Shown one piece after another: positions 46,821-59,122 of a stretch of DNA of 64,000 nt. The DNA is taken from contig JACAAK010000009.1 in the NCBI GenBank assembly GCA_025093985.1, positions 2,170,001-2,234,000 of the forward strand, given 5' to 3'. The translations under genes and the position numbers were made by a program. Below the pieces are notes generated by a model. It was not told where the DNA came from, did no database searches, and was given only the letters and a program-made list of their open reading frames with translations. Within the stretch, counting starts at the first letter, position 1; every line of letters begins with the position of its first letter. The stretch is from Calvatia gigantea. Its lineage: Eukaryota > Basidiomycota > Agaricomycetes > Agaricales > Lycoperdaceae.

Positions 46821-49362
46821 ATGCCTTATAACCACCCAAGCCAGGGTGGTTACTATGGTCCCGAACCACCGCAGATCCACTTTCCAACAGTATCCCCAGC
46901 TAGTTCTAGGACAGCTTCCCCAGTTCAAGACCGCACAAGCCAGACTGACGCCCAATCGGAGGCATCAGAATTATCTCAACCCCCCGAGCCCTTCAGGTTA
47001 CAGCCGCCTGTGAGCATATCCTACATGTTCTGTCAACCAACTTTTAACTGTACCGCAGGAACCGTTTCTCGAAATATTTCCAATAACGTCCGCTCAGCTT
47101 GTTCCTCGAAGGTGGCCTGTCTCTCGAGAGTATGTTGTATTGCCCTTCCTCCACAATCTATGAATCGAAGACCTTTCCAGAGAACCTTCAGATGTCCCTG
47201 ACCTCTATACCAACGATTTGATGATGTCAGTCAGGCTGTATTCAAGGGAATGGATGTGCATTGATCTTGTCTTAGACCAAAAAATGCGGCAACAGGGTTA
47301 ATACCCCCGTACACCATGAACTTCAACCCGTAAGCTTAGTGCTTAGGGTGTGAATGCTTTTGTAACACAATATACCGCAACAGCGACCGAATTATACCCG
47401 GCTGGACTACATATCTTCACCCTCAAGGCCCGTTGTATTACTACAACGAGGAGAAGGCAAGTCCCTTCCAGATTATATATATATGTATGTATTTGCACGC
47501 TAACACCGAGTGATATAGAATGTGATGACCAACACAAATATCTTTGAAGACGATAACCTAAGGATCATAGATAGCACGGTCAACCAGTTATTCCAGATGC
47601 TCGCAAATCATGGCGTCGAAGTCCCTCCAGATACGCAACTCGTTGTTGACATCAGATGGGATAGGCTCCAGATAGGCTACTACTTCGCAACTCTGCAGGC
47701 CAGGTGTCTGTTCTGGGGACAAGAGAAGTACGTCAAACCGTTATTCAAACGGGTTGAACATGTATGGTCGCATGCTCAGATCGGTAAATTTCTTTTCTTT
47801 TCATCGTACCCAGACCAATATAAGGAAAATAGGACATGTAATTGAAGCAGAACTATGGTGATTGCTAGCTTTGATACGTGGGTATCCTGTTCGTCGATTG
47901 TTTCAATTTCTAATGGTTAATATCCATCAGGGACCCTGTCTCTGAAGACTAATTACCATAGGTTCCACTATCAACTCTTCCCTCATGTCCAAGTTCTCCC
48001 TCCTGAAATCCTCCGGGAGATCAAAGGTTTTCTCCTTTTCACTACCACAGGCAAGTGCTCAGCTGCAGATCGCTTACCCCTACTCACTTGCACTAGATCA
48101 AATCTTCAATGCCAAGACCACATCCGAATATAGCGCTGACGAGGTTGACAAGGCTTTAAGCGTCATAAATTCGATCCCTCCGGAGCTTGTCCGTTCAACC
48201 AAGAACGAAACACCTGAGGCTGGATACTATCTGTGGATTGCAGGTAACTTGGGTTATCAGGCGTCCGTCTGCGGGGAACTGATGAGTATGAATAGGTAGC
48301 ATCATGGCACTCAATGGTTTGTTAACTTGACACGCTTCGTTGTTAGCCTAAATCCTCTTTAGCTCTTCATAGGTTCGACAATCACCACGGACAACCCAAC
48401 GCAAGATGGCTTCGCGATGACTTCCTTTACGATGACTCGGAGGGGCGGTCCCGGACCCTCTCCATCACACTCCTCTCCCCAATTCTCTTTTACACCCCCG
48501 AAACGTACTATCATTCGCTCATGAACATCATGAATGATGGGAGCTTATTTTTCGAGGCATGGCGAATTTTCGTTGTCGAGCTACACCAAGAGTGGAATGG
48601 CCTTATTATCATCGTGCGTTTAACCTATACAAGCTTTTCGCCTTTAAATAAGTACCTGTATTCTTACAATCTATACAGGCAACGGTGCTCTTGGCCACCA
48701 ACATGGCATTCCTAGCTATCCCAGCCATCGACAACGGCGATAACCCGCAGATCCGCTCACCTGCCCAGATATCTAGTTACCTCTCCATTATCCTGAGTGT
48801 CAGCAGTATCGCCCTAGGACAACTATTAACTCGATACCATCGCATCAAAGGGTGGGAACACTTCGACGAACGGGTAAGCTTCCCTTGGTATTGATTCGAT
48901 CATTCTCTCATATCCACCTCCCACTGCAGATTACGAATAACTTCGAGCTTCTCCTGGACGTGGGCTGCAGCCAGCTGGCTATCATGTATAGTTTACCTTA
49001 TGCCCTTCTCAGTTGGTCGTAAGTTACCATCTTACCCAACTATACATACCGATACTAACTATAACGATGCTAGTCTAATAGCCTTCCTCGCTGCTTTCCT
49101 CGTAATGTGTTTCGATGGTACGAAAAATGTTGTGCGCCTCACTGTTGGTATCCCTTCAGCTGTGATAATGCTCGTCATGTTCTATTGTGTTCGCGTGATG
49201 CGTGATAACGACGAGGGGCGATATAGGGAAACACTCTTCGACAGGGCTTATTGGAGGCTTTACTACTTCTTTGAGCCCTGCTTTCCGCGACTTTGGAACG
49301 ACACGGCTTCAACTGTGTCGAGCTCTCGAACTCCTCCCGTGCCGCAGGTTTCCAATGTTTAG
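46821..49362 (+). CDS. Basidiomycete-specific multi-domain membrane protein (function unknown, frameshifted)
   Basis: The family is known to me only as hypothetical proteins in agaric genomes. From the ATG at 46821: a disordered N-terminus (QGGYYGPEPPQIHFPTVSPAS), then a conserved middle region with TATELYPAGLHIFTLKARC and, from 47523, an intact stretch IDSTVNQLFQMLANHGVEVPPDTQLVVDI. Next are HYQLFPHVQVLPPEILREIKGF, RWLRDDFLYDDSEGRSRTLSITLLSP and WRIFVVELHQEW. The C-terminus has about five membrane helices (IIATVLLATNMAFLAI, ISSYLSIILSVSSIALGQLL, LAIMYSLPYALLSWS, IAFLAAFLVMCF, IPSAVIMLVMFYCV) and ends after a cytosolic tail at 49362. One-base shifts are needed near 47130, 47190 and 48050. No enzymatic motif seen. 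Confidence 0.65.
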
Positions 49363-49433
49363 CTATCCGATATCACAAATAGTAGAAAATGACACATCTG
49401 GAGTATACCTGTATATACCTAATTGTACCTTAT

Positions 49434-51766
49434 TTATAGGCGGGCATCTTTCGGCATAGCTCTCAGGGCCTGACGAACGCCAAGGTCCGCCAATACATCT
49501 TCTGCTCCCCCAAGCAAGGCGTCGAAAGCAATAGTACGGTGGTAATGCTCGATATATTTCCCCATTCCAGTCTGGGTGATACCACGGCCACCAAAGATTT
49601 GCACCGCATCGCGTGCAGTATCCTGTGCAGCAGATGTTGAATAACTCTTCAAGAATGCAATTTGGCCAGCGAGTTTATTGGCCTGTTGCCGGTAAGACTG
49701 ATGTCATGGTGTTTAGCAACCAAGTGTGGCCATAAAAGCTTGCCGGGATAACGCACCATGTTGCACATTTGATAGGTAATATTCTCCAGCCAGTTCTGTG
49801 CACTTTCTGCCCGAGCGATCATGCCTGCTAGTTTGGCGCGAATGACAGCCTGTGAATGTAAGGGTTTTCCAAAGACCTTGCGTTGTGTCGTCCACCTGCA
49901 AGCAAGGTCGGCGATCATGCTCCTTAGAGTGTGGTGAAAAACTTACTTGAGACACTCCTCAACTAAGAGTACGTCAGAACTGTCACTGTTACCGATGATG
50001 GTCGATACTCACTGATACCGCGCTGGCTTCTTGCGGACGCACAACACATCACCCATCGCTCGTGGTTGAAGTTACTATCACCCCATCGTCAGAAGTGAGT
50101 TACACAGCGCGAATTTGCCGATGTTATACCTGAGAATGACGAAGATACCTCCACCTTCCTCGCCGAGCGTATTTTCAACAGGGACCTTGACATTGTCAAA
50201 AGTGATGTAGGCAGTACCAGCAGTCGTCGAATAGCTCGTCTTGATTTGTTTTGTCTCTACTCCGGGTCCCCGTTCGACGAGAATGACTGTGAAACCGTCT
50301 TCGGTCTTGCAACCCACAGTAAAGTAGTCGGCGAAACTGGGAAGGTTTAGCTCGTGTTAACTTGGATAGGACATTCCGGGAAGACTCACGTTCCGTTCGT
50401 GATCCATTTCTTGTTTCCTAAAAAACTGTGTCAGTCCAGGGACAATCATAAGACGTTGGAACATATACCATTTAGGATCCAGTACTTGCCGTCCTCAGTC
50501 TTCTCAGCGGTGGTCTGAAGACCCATGACGTCGCTACCGGCAAATGCCTCGGAAATAGCGAGACAAATAAACTTTTTCCCAGAAAGAATGTCAGGGACGA
50601 CTCGGGCTTTGAGCTCTTCACTGCCAAAGTTCAAAACTGGAGGCAGACCAATAACCTTTCCACCAAGAAGACCTGGAAGTATGATATTAGGGATGGCACC
50701 AGACGAAAACCACGAATTTTACCATCTCCATACCCACGCAAGCTTGCACGGGCAAACTCTTGTGTGATGATGAGCTTCGAATGGACGTGAGTATCAATAA
50801 AGAATGGCAGATGGATACTGGGCGCACTTCATGGAAGTAGTCAAACTCCTCAGGTTTGACAATCCCACCCATTAGTGTGCGACCTTGGAGATGCTTCCCG
50901 GGACCCAGACGCATAGCGTGCATCTCTAGTTCTCTGTTTTGAATGTTGTGAACTCCGAGTGTGTAGGCACATAACCCAAACGGACGTACGCCATTTTGTC
51001 AATGACACTTTGAGATGGCCGCTTTCCGTCGGCTTCCCTGGCCTAGCATATCATAAATCACCACTTTATGCATGAGAAGCTTAAAGATAGCTCACAATAG
51101 CATCCGGATACACCACAGTGTCAAAAAACTTGCGGACCTCTTTTTGGAAGACACGGTGGTTCTAACGGGGGGTTAGAAACAAATCTCGGAACACGAAGGC
51201 CAAAGCAAAAGGACACACGTCAGTGAAATACGGGCTGTAGTATCCATCCGCCAGCCATGTCGGTTCCCCGTACGGAACTTTACTCAGAGCTCCCGGAACT
51301 CTCCACCGAATAATGCTCTTCTCTCCGATGATAGTTCCGATTTTCAGCCTCTGATACTGACTTTGTTCGAGGATTTCGTGTCGATGAAGGCTATAGAATA
51401 CTTCCGTGGCGTCTTGTCCAGCTATGCAATAAAGAAAGAGTTTCAGACCAGGTACCGGAACCAAAAGCTAATGCCTCATCACCAATATCAGGATCTAAGA
51501 GTACCGAGAGGCCTCCAGGATGGAATTGCTTAAACCGGGACATGTCATAGACGTTTGCGTCGATAACGATCCACTATTAAAAGCAGAAACAATAGGTTAA
51601 TATCCTCCGACCCAAGATCCTAGAGTTAATAACAACTCACCAGATCGTCGTCGGCATTGTGCTGTTCATTTCTCAAAATAAGCTTCTAGCAGAATGGTGA
51701 TATTATCAACATACTCACCTTCGCGACCTCTTCTCGAGTTAGCTGTTTGAGTTCCTTAGTGGCCAT
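49434..51766 (-). CDS. Cytochrome b5/acyl-CoA dehydrogenase fusion protein, paralogue 1
   Basis: Fusion of an N-terminal cytochrome b5-like haem domain with an FAD-dependent acyl-CoA dehydrogenase. The dehydrogenase part should oxidise an acyl-CoA to the 2-enoyl form; the b5 part may shuttle electrons, which is inference. The ATG at 51766 gives MATKELKQLTREEVAKHNADDDLW; the haem loop is FHPGGLSVLLD with a second His in YSLHRHEI. The dehydrogenase part has MRLGPGKHLQG, GLPPVLNFGSEELK, ISEAFAGSDV, KKWITNGTFADYFTVGC, TSYSTTAGTAYITFDNVKVP, RKVFGKPLHSQAVIRAKLAGMIA, AQDTARDAVQIFGGRGIT and the end GVRQALRAMPKDARL at 49434. About a dozen short introns. No frame break found. The CoA-transferase gene lies 314 bp upstream on the same strand. 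Confidence 0.88.
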
Positions 51767-52079
51767 TGTGCAAGTGCTGGGGCTGGGTAGAGTACTAGGA
51801 CGCAACAGCAAACCCCATGATAAACGGGTTAAGGTGCCAGAAGGCATGTGATAAAGCTCCTGAATTGTGACCACGATCACACAGGGTCACTCGAGTCTCG
51901 AGCACCTTGATGAGTCTATCTTGAAATAGCAATGTGCTTTTCGGGCATCCGTTCTCGGGACGCACAAAATCACATCACGTCCCGGGATTTCAAGATTTTT
52001 TTCCCGGTGGCATGTAAGATATCCGGCTCAAGAGACGATATGACTCTTCACGTTGAAGTGTAAAAGATATATATATAAA
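51767..52079. other. Promoter region of dehydrogenase paralogue 1
   Basis: Short spacer between two co-oriented genes. No further feature recognised. Confidence 0.4.
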
Positions 52080-53678
52080 TCACATTTTGACATTTACACG
52101 TGCAGATTTCTGAGCTTCTTCTCCAAGCGCACCATCAAGAGCAAGCCGCCTGATTTCCTTCTCATCTACACCGGCTTCTCTCAACACTTCATCCGTATGC
52201 GTACCGGGTCCAATGATGAGATCCTCCACATTGAAAGGCTTAGGGGGAGATACAGAAGGCTGGTCTTGGTCTTGTCTGGCGATACGAGGATGGAACTCAG
52301 GGAATGGTGAGCCATGAGCTTCAGTCGCTTCTTGGGGTGAAAGTACGGGTACCACACAGGCGTCCGTCCCTGAGAGCCGGGGAAGTGAGACGCAAAGGAA
52401 TCGGTTTGATATCTGACGCTTACCGTGGAAAACTTGAGTCCAATAGTCTCGTGAATTGGTCAGGAAACCTTTCTGAAAGTAAGCCCTCATCTTGGGCCAT
52501 TCTCTGGTATCGCGTTGCACGGCTAGTGTTGGTCGCCAACCGTTTTCGAATTTGAAGTCTTTCGGAAGTGCGCCGCCGAATTTATCGATGAAAACTTTGA
52601 AGAACCGGGGTTCGAGGCAACCAACAGTCATCCATCCTTCGTCTTTACATGTATACACATTGTAGAACGGTGCGCCACCATCCAGAGCGCTAGTGCCTGG
52701 TTTTCCTTCTCCCAGCATAAGCGAAGATGGAAGGATAGAATGGAGCAAGGGGAAAGTCGAGATGAATCGGGCACCACTGACCTACGAACTGTGATCAATA
52801 ACTCAAAGTTTGTCCAGGTTCCAATGCACGGGCTTACCAAATCTGCGTTGATTACTTGCCCTCGTCCGCTTCTTCCGCGCTCAATCAAAGCTAGCAGGAT
52901 GCCAAGAGCACACATAACACCACCCCCAGCAAAGTCCGCGAGGATATTCAATGGGAAGATGGGAGCTCCTGATGGCCCAGGGGGCATTATCTTGTAGAAC
53001 CATGAAGTCACCTAATTAAGATTTTGTGGAGTGTAGACATACAGCCAGAGCCCCCGTGAAAGCAATATAGTTTAGGTCATGTCCTAGGCAAGCATTCAGC
53101 TATATGCCTTGTTGACATCAACTAGGGATCTACTTGCCAGCCATGTCTTTGTGAGGTCCTGGTCCGTAGATTTTTAGCACTTCTCCTGTTACATTTATGA
53201 TGAAAAATAATACCCGTCCTCGGAAATCTGTCGGGTGGGAGCAGAGATTAGTAGTCCGAATCCACAACATCGACCTTCTCCAACTCACCCAACAATTCGA
53301 GCGTAAATAAGCTTTTTGTTCAACCCTTTAACTTTCCCGTTCCCCAGGAATACTTCTGGCCCCAGGCCAAGCTTCTCCATGACCCCAGGACGAAACGGAT
53401 CAATGAGGACATCCGCGGATACGATCAGTTTCCTCAGTAAGTCCCTCCCGCTTGGTACCTTGGAATCAACGGCAAGGGACTTTTTGCCGCGAGTCAGGAC
53501 ATCGAGCGATACTGTGCCAGGCCTGTCGATTCTTGCCACAGAGGCGCCATTGTCTGCGAGAATGAGACCAGCGAAGGGACCTGGTGCAAGACCAGCAAAC
53601 TGGTCATTTTGTTAATTTGTGCATGACGCGAAGGGGTGTATTACTTACTTCGATGACTTTAATGCCAGCAAGCGCCAT
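52080..53678 (-). CDS. CoA-transferase family III protein, alpha-methylacyl-CoA racemase-like
   Basis: CaiB/BaiF fold. Close eukaryotic relatives epimerise 2-methylacyl-CoA thioesters so that branched chains can enter beta-oxidation. From the ATG at 53678: [10 protein letters not shown], intron, [64 protein letters not shown], the family active-site block [43 protein letters not shown], intron, [27 protein letters not shown], and the C-terminal [20 protein letters not shown]. It stops at 52080. Introns are 50-70 nt; no frameshift found. The C-terminus (NVKM) is not a PTS1 signal. Its position beside an acyl-CoA dehydrogenase suggests joint acyl-CoA catabolism. Confidence 0.88.
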
Positions 53679-54337
53679 GATAGCCGTTCAAAGAAGACAT
53701 TGAAGCTTGAAGTTTGAACAGGAGTGATTGTCAATCCGGCTATAGTGGGGCACCGAAATAACCCGTTTGGTGGGTGACGGGCTCCTATTCGGGGCTATTC
53801 TCTCATGAGCTCGTGACCAGGAGAACCATTGCAGATCATTGTGTTTTCCTGCCGCAAGCAAACAGGTCTTAAGGGGATGGTGGTCAATGCGATTACGGGA
53901 GTAACATAAAGCCCAGTCTACGAATATATGAAGCGCCCGTCCGAAGCGTAGATTTTTCTCGTATAAATGACGTGTCCGAATGAGAAAACTTTGACTACCT
54001 CGGTTGCATCAGTGAGGCGCGGATCTGCATATATGGGGATCGTTATTTGGAACTTTACCCGAATTTTGTACCAGAAATCCAGCATGAAAGACGTCTAAAC
54101 CCCCCGTTGGTTTGGATTGGTGGAGAAAGGACGGTCGCAGGTGGTTGGTGGGAATGGCTCCAACGGGCCGCCCTCGTCGACGCACATCACGAGGGTTCAA
54201 AGACGCGCCTTTAGCTTCCTTCTTCCCATGTTCAGACGAAAGAAGGACCCGCATATGACCTCCTAACCGATTCACCATGCTACACTGAGACATAAAACGA
54301 GCTGTGGGGCTTCGCAGCTTCATAGGAGCACTCGCCA
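53679..54337. other. Divergent intergenic region, racemase-like and GH79 genes
   Basis: About 660 bp serving as promoter for both genes. No coding sequence or repeat recognised. Confidence 0.45.
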
Positions 54338-56555
54338 TGCCATCTCCGACTGCATTTCTGCTATTTCTCTGCAGGCCTCCTTCATAATGTCTCCGCCAAT
54401 TTACCAGTCCTTAAGCTAACCAACAAACCGACGCTGCCACCAGATGCATCGCACTTCTTGCATCCATCTTTGGCTAGTTATAGCATCGAAACTGCGTTCT
54501 TTGAAGAATTCGTTGGCAATACAACCGAACCCAATACCCTCACGAAAAAGCTTCTTGAAAATCTCAAAACCAGAACAGGTGTACCGGCTGAAATTCGTAT
54601 CGGTGGGATCACAGCTGATTCTACATACTGGGATCCGAATTTGAACGTCAGCTTGTTCAACTTCGTTGACAAAGCTGGCGCACTTCAAAATACCACCATT
54701 GGCCCTGGGTTTTGGGATTCTGTGAAATTACTGCCTGAGGGGACCGAAGTCACAATGAACCTGGTAAAACTGATTGTGTTTTACTTCCGTTCGAAGGCCC
54801 GCCTATTAATCTCTGGCATAGGATCTACAAGACCTTGATTTCCAGGGGGCTTTAGCAGCCGCAAGGGCGGCTAAAAATGGCCTTGGGAGCCAACTCGTTT
54901 CGTTCGAAAGTGCGTTCCTCAGTGATGCATCCCACCCTTGACATCGCAGACGAACCTCCGCCAGTTGGAAATGAACCGGATCACTACCTCCACTTCACCC
55001 CTGGTAATTACTCCAACATCTGGGGCGTAAGTTCGCTCCTCGAACGGGGTAGGTATTGGTCGCTGATGGAATAGTAGACGTGGGCCAAGAACATCACCGA
55101 CGATCTGGGTCCTGGAGCCCCATCATTCCAAGTTGCAGCAACGGTAGAAGATCCATTGTGGCCGTTTGATAGTCCTGGGGCCTCTTCTGCACTTGACTGT
55201 GTCAGCGTCCTCGCTGCGGGTGCGAACAGAGCTGGTGTTGTGAAAACTTGCAGCGAGCATACATATCAATATAGCGTGGGCTTCCTTACTTACTCCTAAC
55301 TAAAGTCGCCCTGCTGATCGATGACTATCCAGGTTTGTGACCCCCCAAGGATACGAGTTGCAACACTCCCAAACTTGGTATGCAGTGCAGGTCGCCTGGT
55401 ACTCTCATGCCTAACGAAGTTCTGTTTCTAGGTGAATCACACCCGCCTGGCTATGTGCGTGCCTGGATCCCTGGCAACCAGTTCAGAATGTTGACACCCT
55501 CTCAGGTATCTGGATTTGTGGCAACCACGCATCCATTCAGTACGAGAACAGCTTGGGCCACATTCGTTCCTCATTGGTGCGCCTCGCATGCTTTTTCAGG
55601 AAACATAACTCATGATTAGGATAGGTGAATACAATTCCGTCTCCTGCTCTGGAAAGGATGGCGTCAGCAATACTTTCGGACAGGCCCTTTGGCTGGTATG
55701 CTTATGGTACTGGATTCAACAACAAAAGCTTATGGCCACTACATAGCTTGACACGACATTCTATGCTGCATCACTGAACGTTTCAAGGTAATTTTTATCT
55801 GATAATGAATAGGTCAACAAAATCCTCATCCTGTTTAGGATGTACCTCCACCAGGGCGGGCCCCTGGCACTCCAGAGCAGCACTCAGTTGAATCACGGTG
55901 GTAAGGAATTATGGATTCTGAAAAATATTGGTGACCCTAACTAATCCCCATTCAGGTTTGAGCTTCTATGACATGTGGTGCGTTTCCTCCATCTTCATCC
56001 CGCTTCAACGACACACTCAGTCAATTCTCTAACAGGTACCCGGTACAAAATCTCAATGGACCCATCAAAGTTTTCCCTAGCTACGCAACGTACCTGTTCA
56101 TCACGGAAACCCTCGGCCACTCCAAAACGCTCCAAATTGCAAACCTTTACCCAGGCCGCCAAGCGAACGGGTCCAGTATAACCACCGAGCTGGGCGACAA
56201 GTCCGCAGGCCAGCTCGTTGCGTACGGTTTTTGGGACGCTTCGGACGCATCCTCCCATGGTTTCCCAACAAAGCTTGCGTTGTTGAACTTGGAAATCTAC
56301 AATCAAACACAAGCCGGGACTACCCCGCGTCCAAGCTCAACCTTCGATATTTCTAGTTTCCTAAGAAACCCCAACAAAACTGTTAGGGTCAGAAGGCTGC
56401 AGGCCCCCGGGGCGGATATTAAGGATGCGAATGTCACGACCTGGGCTGGGCAGACATTCAACACGGGTGCTCCAGTAGGAAGGTTGGTCGAAGAGAAGGT
56501 GAAGGGTGGAAAGATTACTTTGGAAGCTTCGGAAGCTGCATTGGTGTTCTTGTGA
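54338..56555 (+). CDS. Glycoside hydrolase family 79 (beta-glucuronidase/heparanase-like), secreted
   Basis: GH79 enzymes release glucuronic acid (or 4-O-methyl-glucuronate) from proteoglycans and arabinogalactans. The ATG at 54338 begins a signal peptide (MPSPTAFLLFLC); an extra G near 54374 shifts the frame before NVSANLPVLKLTNKPTLPPDA. The (beta/alpha)8 domain shows FFEEFVGNTTEPNTLTKKLL, IRIGGITADSTYWDP, the acid/base motif GNEPDHY (about 54970) and the nucleophile motif GEYNSVSC (about 55625). The C-terminal domain (GLSFYDMWYPVQNLNGPIKVFPSYATYL, then TVRVRRLQAPGADIKDANVTTWAGQ) matches the GH79 beta-sandwich and ends at 56555. At least five introns. The inactivating-looking shift affects only the signal-peptide exon. 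Confidence 0.85.
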
Positions 56556-56784
56556 TTGTTAGGATTTCATGACCTTCGGCGCAACTTGTACGACTTCCAT
56601 CACCTGAATACACACTCCCCATACTCCGTTTTGTTGCCCAAAAAATCAAATTCAGCTACATAAGACAATTAATTCATCGGCATATATATACAATGATCCG
56701 AGATCGCAGATCGGATCGACAGGAGTGTGCAACTACAGGCTTATGATCTGATAAAATTACTATTCTACAAATAATATATAGAGA

Positions 56785-58230
56785 TTAGTGACGATAGGCA
56801 GGACTGTACTCCCCCGCTTTCCTCTCCATAAGGTCTTTGAGAGGACCGAGTAGGCGACGGAACGAAGCTGCATCCAATGCCGCCACCACAAGTTTAGTCT
56901 TTGCAACAACTGTGGCTGCCCGAGGTTGTTCATGAAGCAGAGAAAGTTCTATGAAACGTGGATTAGGTATGATGACAGCGATTCCCCTTGCAAGCTCACC
57001 TCCAAAGTAGTCTCCCCTTTTCAGACGACCAATCTCCCTGCCTTGCTGCGTGACAGTGGCTTCTCCGCCTTCAATTAGGAAAAATTTGTCCTGGCCGGGG
57101 TCCCCCTCTACTACCACCGTGCTCCCAGCCTCATAGATTTCCCTGTTAAGAGCATCCGCGATTTTACTCTTCTGTTGTGCATCAAGCGATGACAATAGCT
57201 CAACACCGCCCAAAAATCCTTCATACATCATGCGACGCCTGTGTGCCAGCTTCAACACGATGGTACGGAAAGTCATACGGTCCAAAGACCAAAGTTGTGA
57301 ATCTTCGATGGCAAGAACACTCGCAGCACGAGGATGACCATATAACAAGGCCAGCTCTCCGACGTAGCTGCCGGGTGGACACTCCGCGACCTTCGTCCCA
57401 AATTCTGGATGGACAACGTTCCGCGGATACTTCCTTTCAGGATGTCCTTTTATGAATACATGGAGTAGCCCGGACTGGATAACATAAAAAGCGTCTCCAA
57501 CATCGCCTTGATGGATGAGAACGTCCCCTTTTTTGACAAACCGTGCCTGCATCGCACCGAGCACGGCGTTCTCCTGTTCCTCTGCTAGGTCACGGAAAAT
57601 GAAGAGCTTCCTGGTAATAGCTTTGATCTGCTCAACCTGTTCCGGTGATTTGGGGTACACAGGTGGAGGTGCGTCAGGTTGTGCATCTACGTCGATGGAT
57701 TCAGCAGAAACGGAGGTGCGACGTTGAAAAATGGCAGAGTCAGGAGGACGTAAGAGGTCGTCTGGACCCATATCTGGGCTGATAGAGTCGAAGTGGTTAA
57801 ATGGGGAAAGGGTAGATGAGAGGGGAGATGTGGGTAGTTGCTCCTGCACTCCGAGCCTGAAAGTAGGGTTGGGACCATCGTGGAGTAGCGCGTTCCCTGG
57901 AACGTTCAAAGTTCCAAAAGGACTGCTTGCGACACTGCCCCTCGTCTGTGAACGATGGATGTTGAGGTTTGGTACGCCAGAGGATGGTGCGCTCCTTCGA
58001 CCAGCGGTTGGCGTATCACTGTAGAGTTCGTATGGGATGACTGAAAGGTTGGATCGCTGGGACAGGATATCGCGAGTTCTTGCCCTCTGTTCTTCCAACC
58101 GAGATTGAAACCAGTTGGCACAGAACTGAAGCGCATCCTTTGGTTGCGCACGCTGCACATCGCGGGTGAGGTCTGCGATAAGGGAGTCGAATGTGAGCAT
58201 TTGGGTAGGTGGTGGACGGGGTATGGACAT
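56785..58230 (-). CDS. cAMP-dependent protein kinase regulatory subunit
   Basis: PKA-R holds the catalytic subunit inactive until cAMP binds. The N-terminal docking/dimerisation helix region (FDSLIADLTRDVQRAQPKDALQFCANWFQSRL, residues about 13-46) is followed by a Ser-rich linker. The autoinhibitory site is RRTSVS (170-175), with a phosphorylatable Ser. Two cyclic-nucleotide domains follow; the first phosphate cassette is VGELALLYGHPRAASV. The frame reads open for 481 codons, but the second cassette is interrupted by 51 bp (56949-56999) that begin GTGAGC and end ATAG. Removing it restores YFGELSLLHEQPRAATV, so the mature protein is more likely 464 residues in two exons. No frameshift. Confidence 0.93.
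   Translation of the reverse strand: MSIPRPPPTQMLTFDSLIADLTRDVQRAQPKDALQFCANWFQSRLEEQRARTRDILSQRSNLSVIPYELYSDTPTAGRRSAPSSGVPNLNIHRSQTRGSVASSPFGTLNVPGNALLHDGPNPTFRLGVQEQLPTSPLSSTLSPFNHFDSISPDMGPDDLLRPPDSAIFQRRTSVSAESIDVDAQPDAPPPVYPKSPEQVEQIKAITRKLFIFRDLAEEQENAVLGAMQARFVKKGDVLIHQGDVGDAFYVIQSGLLHVFIKGHPERKYPRNVVHPEFGTKVAECPPGSYVGELALLYGHPRAASVLAIEDSQLWSLDRMTFRTIVLKLAHRRRMMYEGFLGGVELLSSLDAQQKSKIADALNREIYEAGSTVVVEGDPGQDKFFLIEGGEATVTQQGREIGRLKRGDYFGGELARGIAVIIPNPRFIELSLLHEQPRAATVVAKTKLVVAALDAASFRRLLGPLKDLMERKAGEYSPAYRH
56949..56999 (-). other. Stop-free 51-nt intron in the PKA-R gene
   Basis: GTGAGC...CATAG on the minus strand, length divisible by three and without in-frame stop. Retention would add 17 residues inside the phosphate-binding cassette of the second cAMP site. 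Splicing recreates the conserved cassette exactly. Confidence 0.85.
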
Positions 58231-59122
58231 GGAAGCAGCGAAGGAGAAGACTATATACTTAGTAGGAACAAGGAAACCAGCTTGCAGGGATTACGTAAAT
58301 ATCGGCCAGATCGTTTTTCTCATTGCTCATGAAGTCCAACAGATTTCGGTCCAGCGCTCCTAACACTAATTATACTCCACGCTCATCGGGCCATACAACG
58401 AATGAGTGCATTCTGTGCGCATGAATAGCGATTGCTCAAAAAAAGCGACCGGATCCGCCGCAAGACCATCAGGCAAACGACTAGTATCAGCTTCAGTGGT
58501 TCAATATCAAGCCCTGTGGCACGCCCTCCCTTAAGCGACAGGCACGCAGACCACAAGCCAGGTGTCACACTTCCGGTGTCAGGTACCCTTTATCACCCGG
58601 CGACCACCTTTTCAGGTTGCTTCTCCGAAATCGAGTGACCTTAGTCGTCCAGACGATTAGAAATTCCCTTTTGGCCCACCTATGTAGTAGTCACTCCTGA
58701 TTTTTCCGTACTCCTATGTTGTATCTAAAAATGTGTGCTGAAACTGAGAATAGAATAGAAAGAACCATGCTACATGAACATAATAACCCTGGTTTGTAAC
58801 GGGTGTTTTGCCGTCCAGAGGACAAGGGCGTAGATCTTGGATTTCCTCTGACTCAAAATATACGCTCTTTCACCTTTTGCCTAAGAACATTGTGGTGCAT
58901 GTACGAACAATGATAGTAATTGGCCACCAACTGGATTGTCGCCGACCTTTACAGAAAGTAAGCCGATTGTTAGGGGTGCCGGTGATGCCAGAGGTGGCGG
59001 TAGCCATCTTCCATCGGCCCTGAAACTCTGCGCGTTCTCCGGGCGCGACGCCCTACTTCGGTACCAACAGCCAAACTCCAAACTCCCCTGTCGCCGGCCG
59101 TTCTCCTGTCCCAGCTACCATC
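58231..59122. other. Divergent intergenic region, PKA-R and dehydrogenase paralogue 2
   Basis: About 890 bp. Several short frames without domain signature. No repeat or RNA gene identified. Confidence 0.45.
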
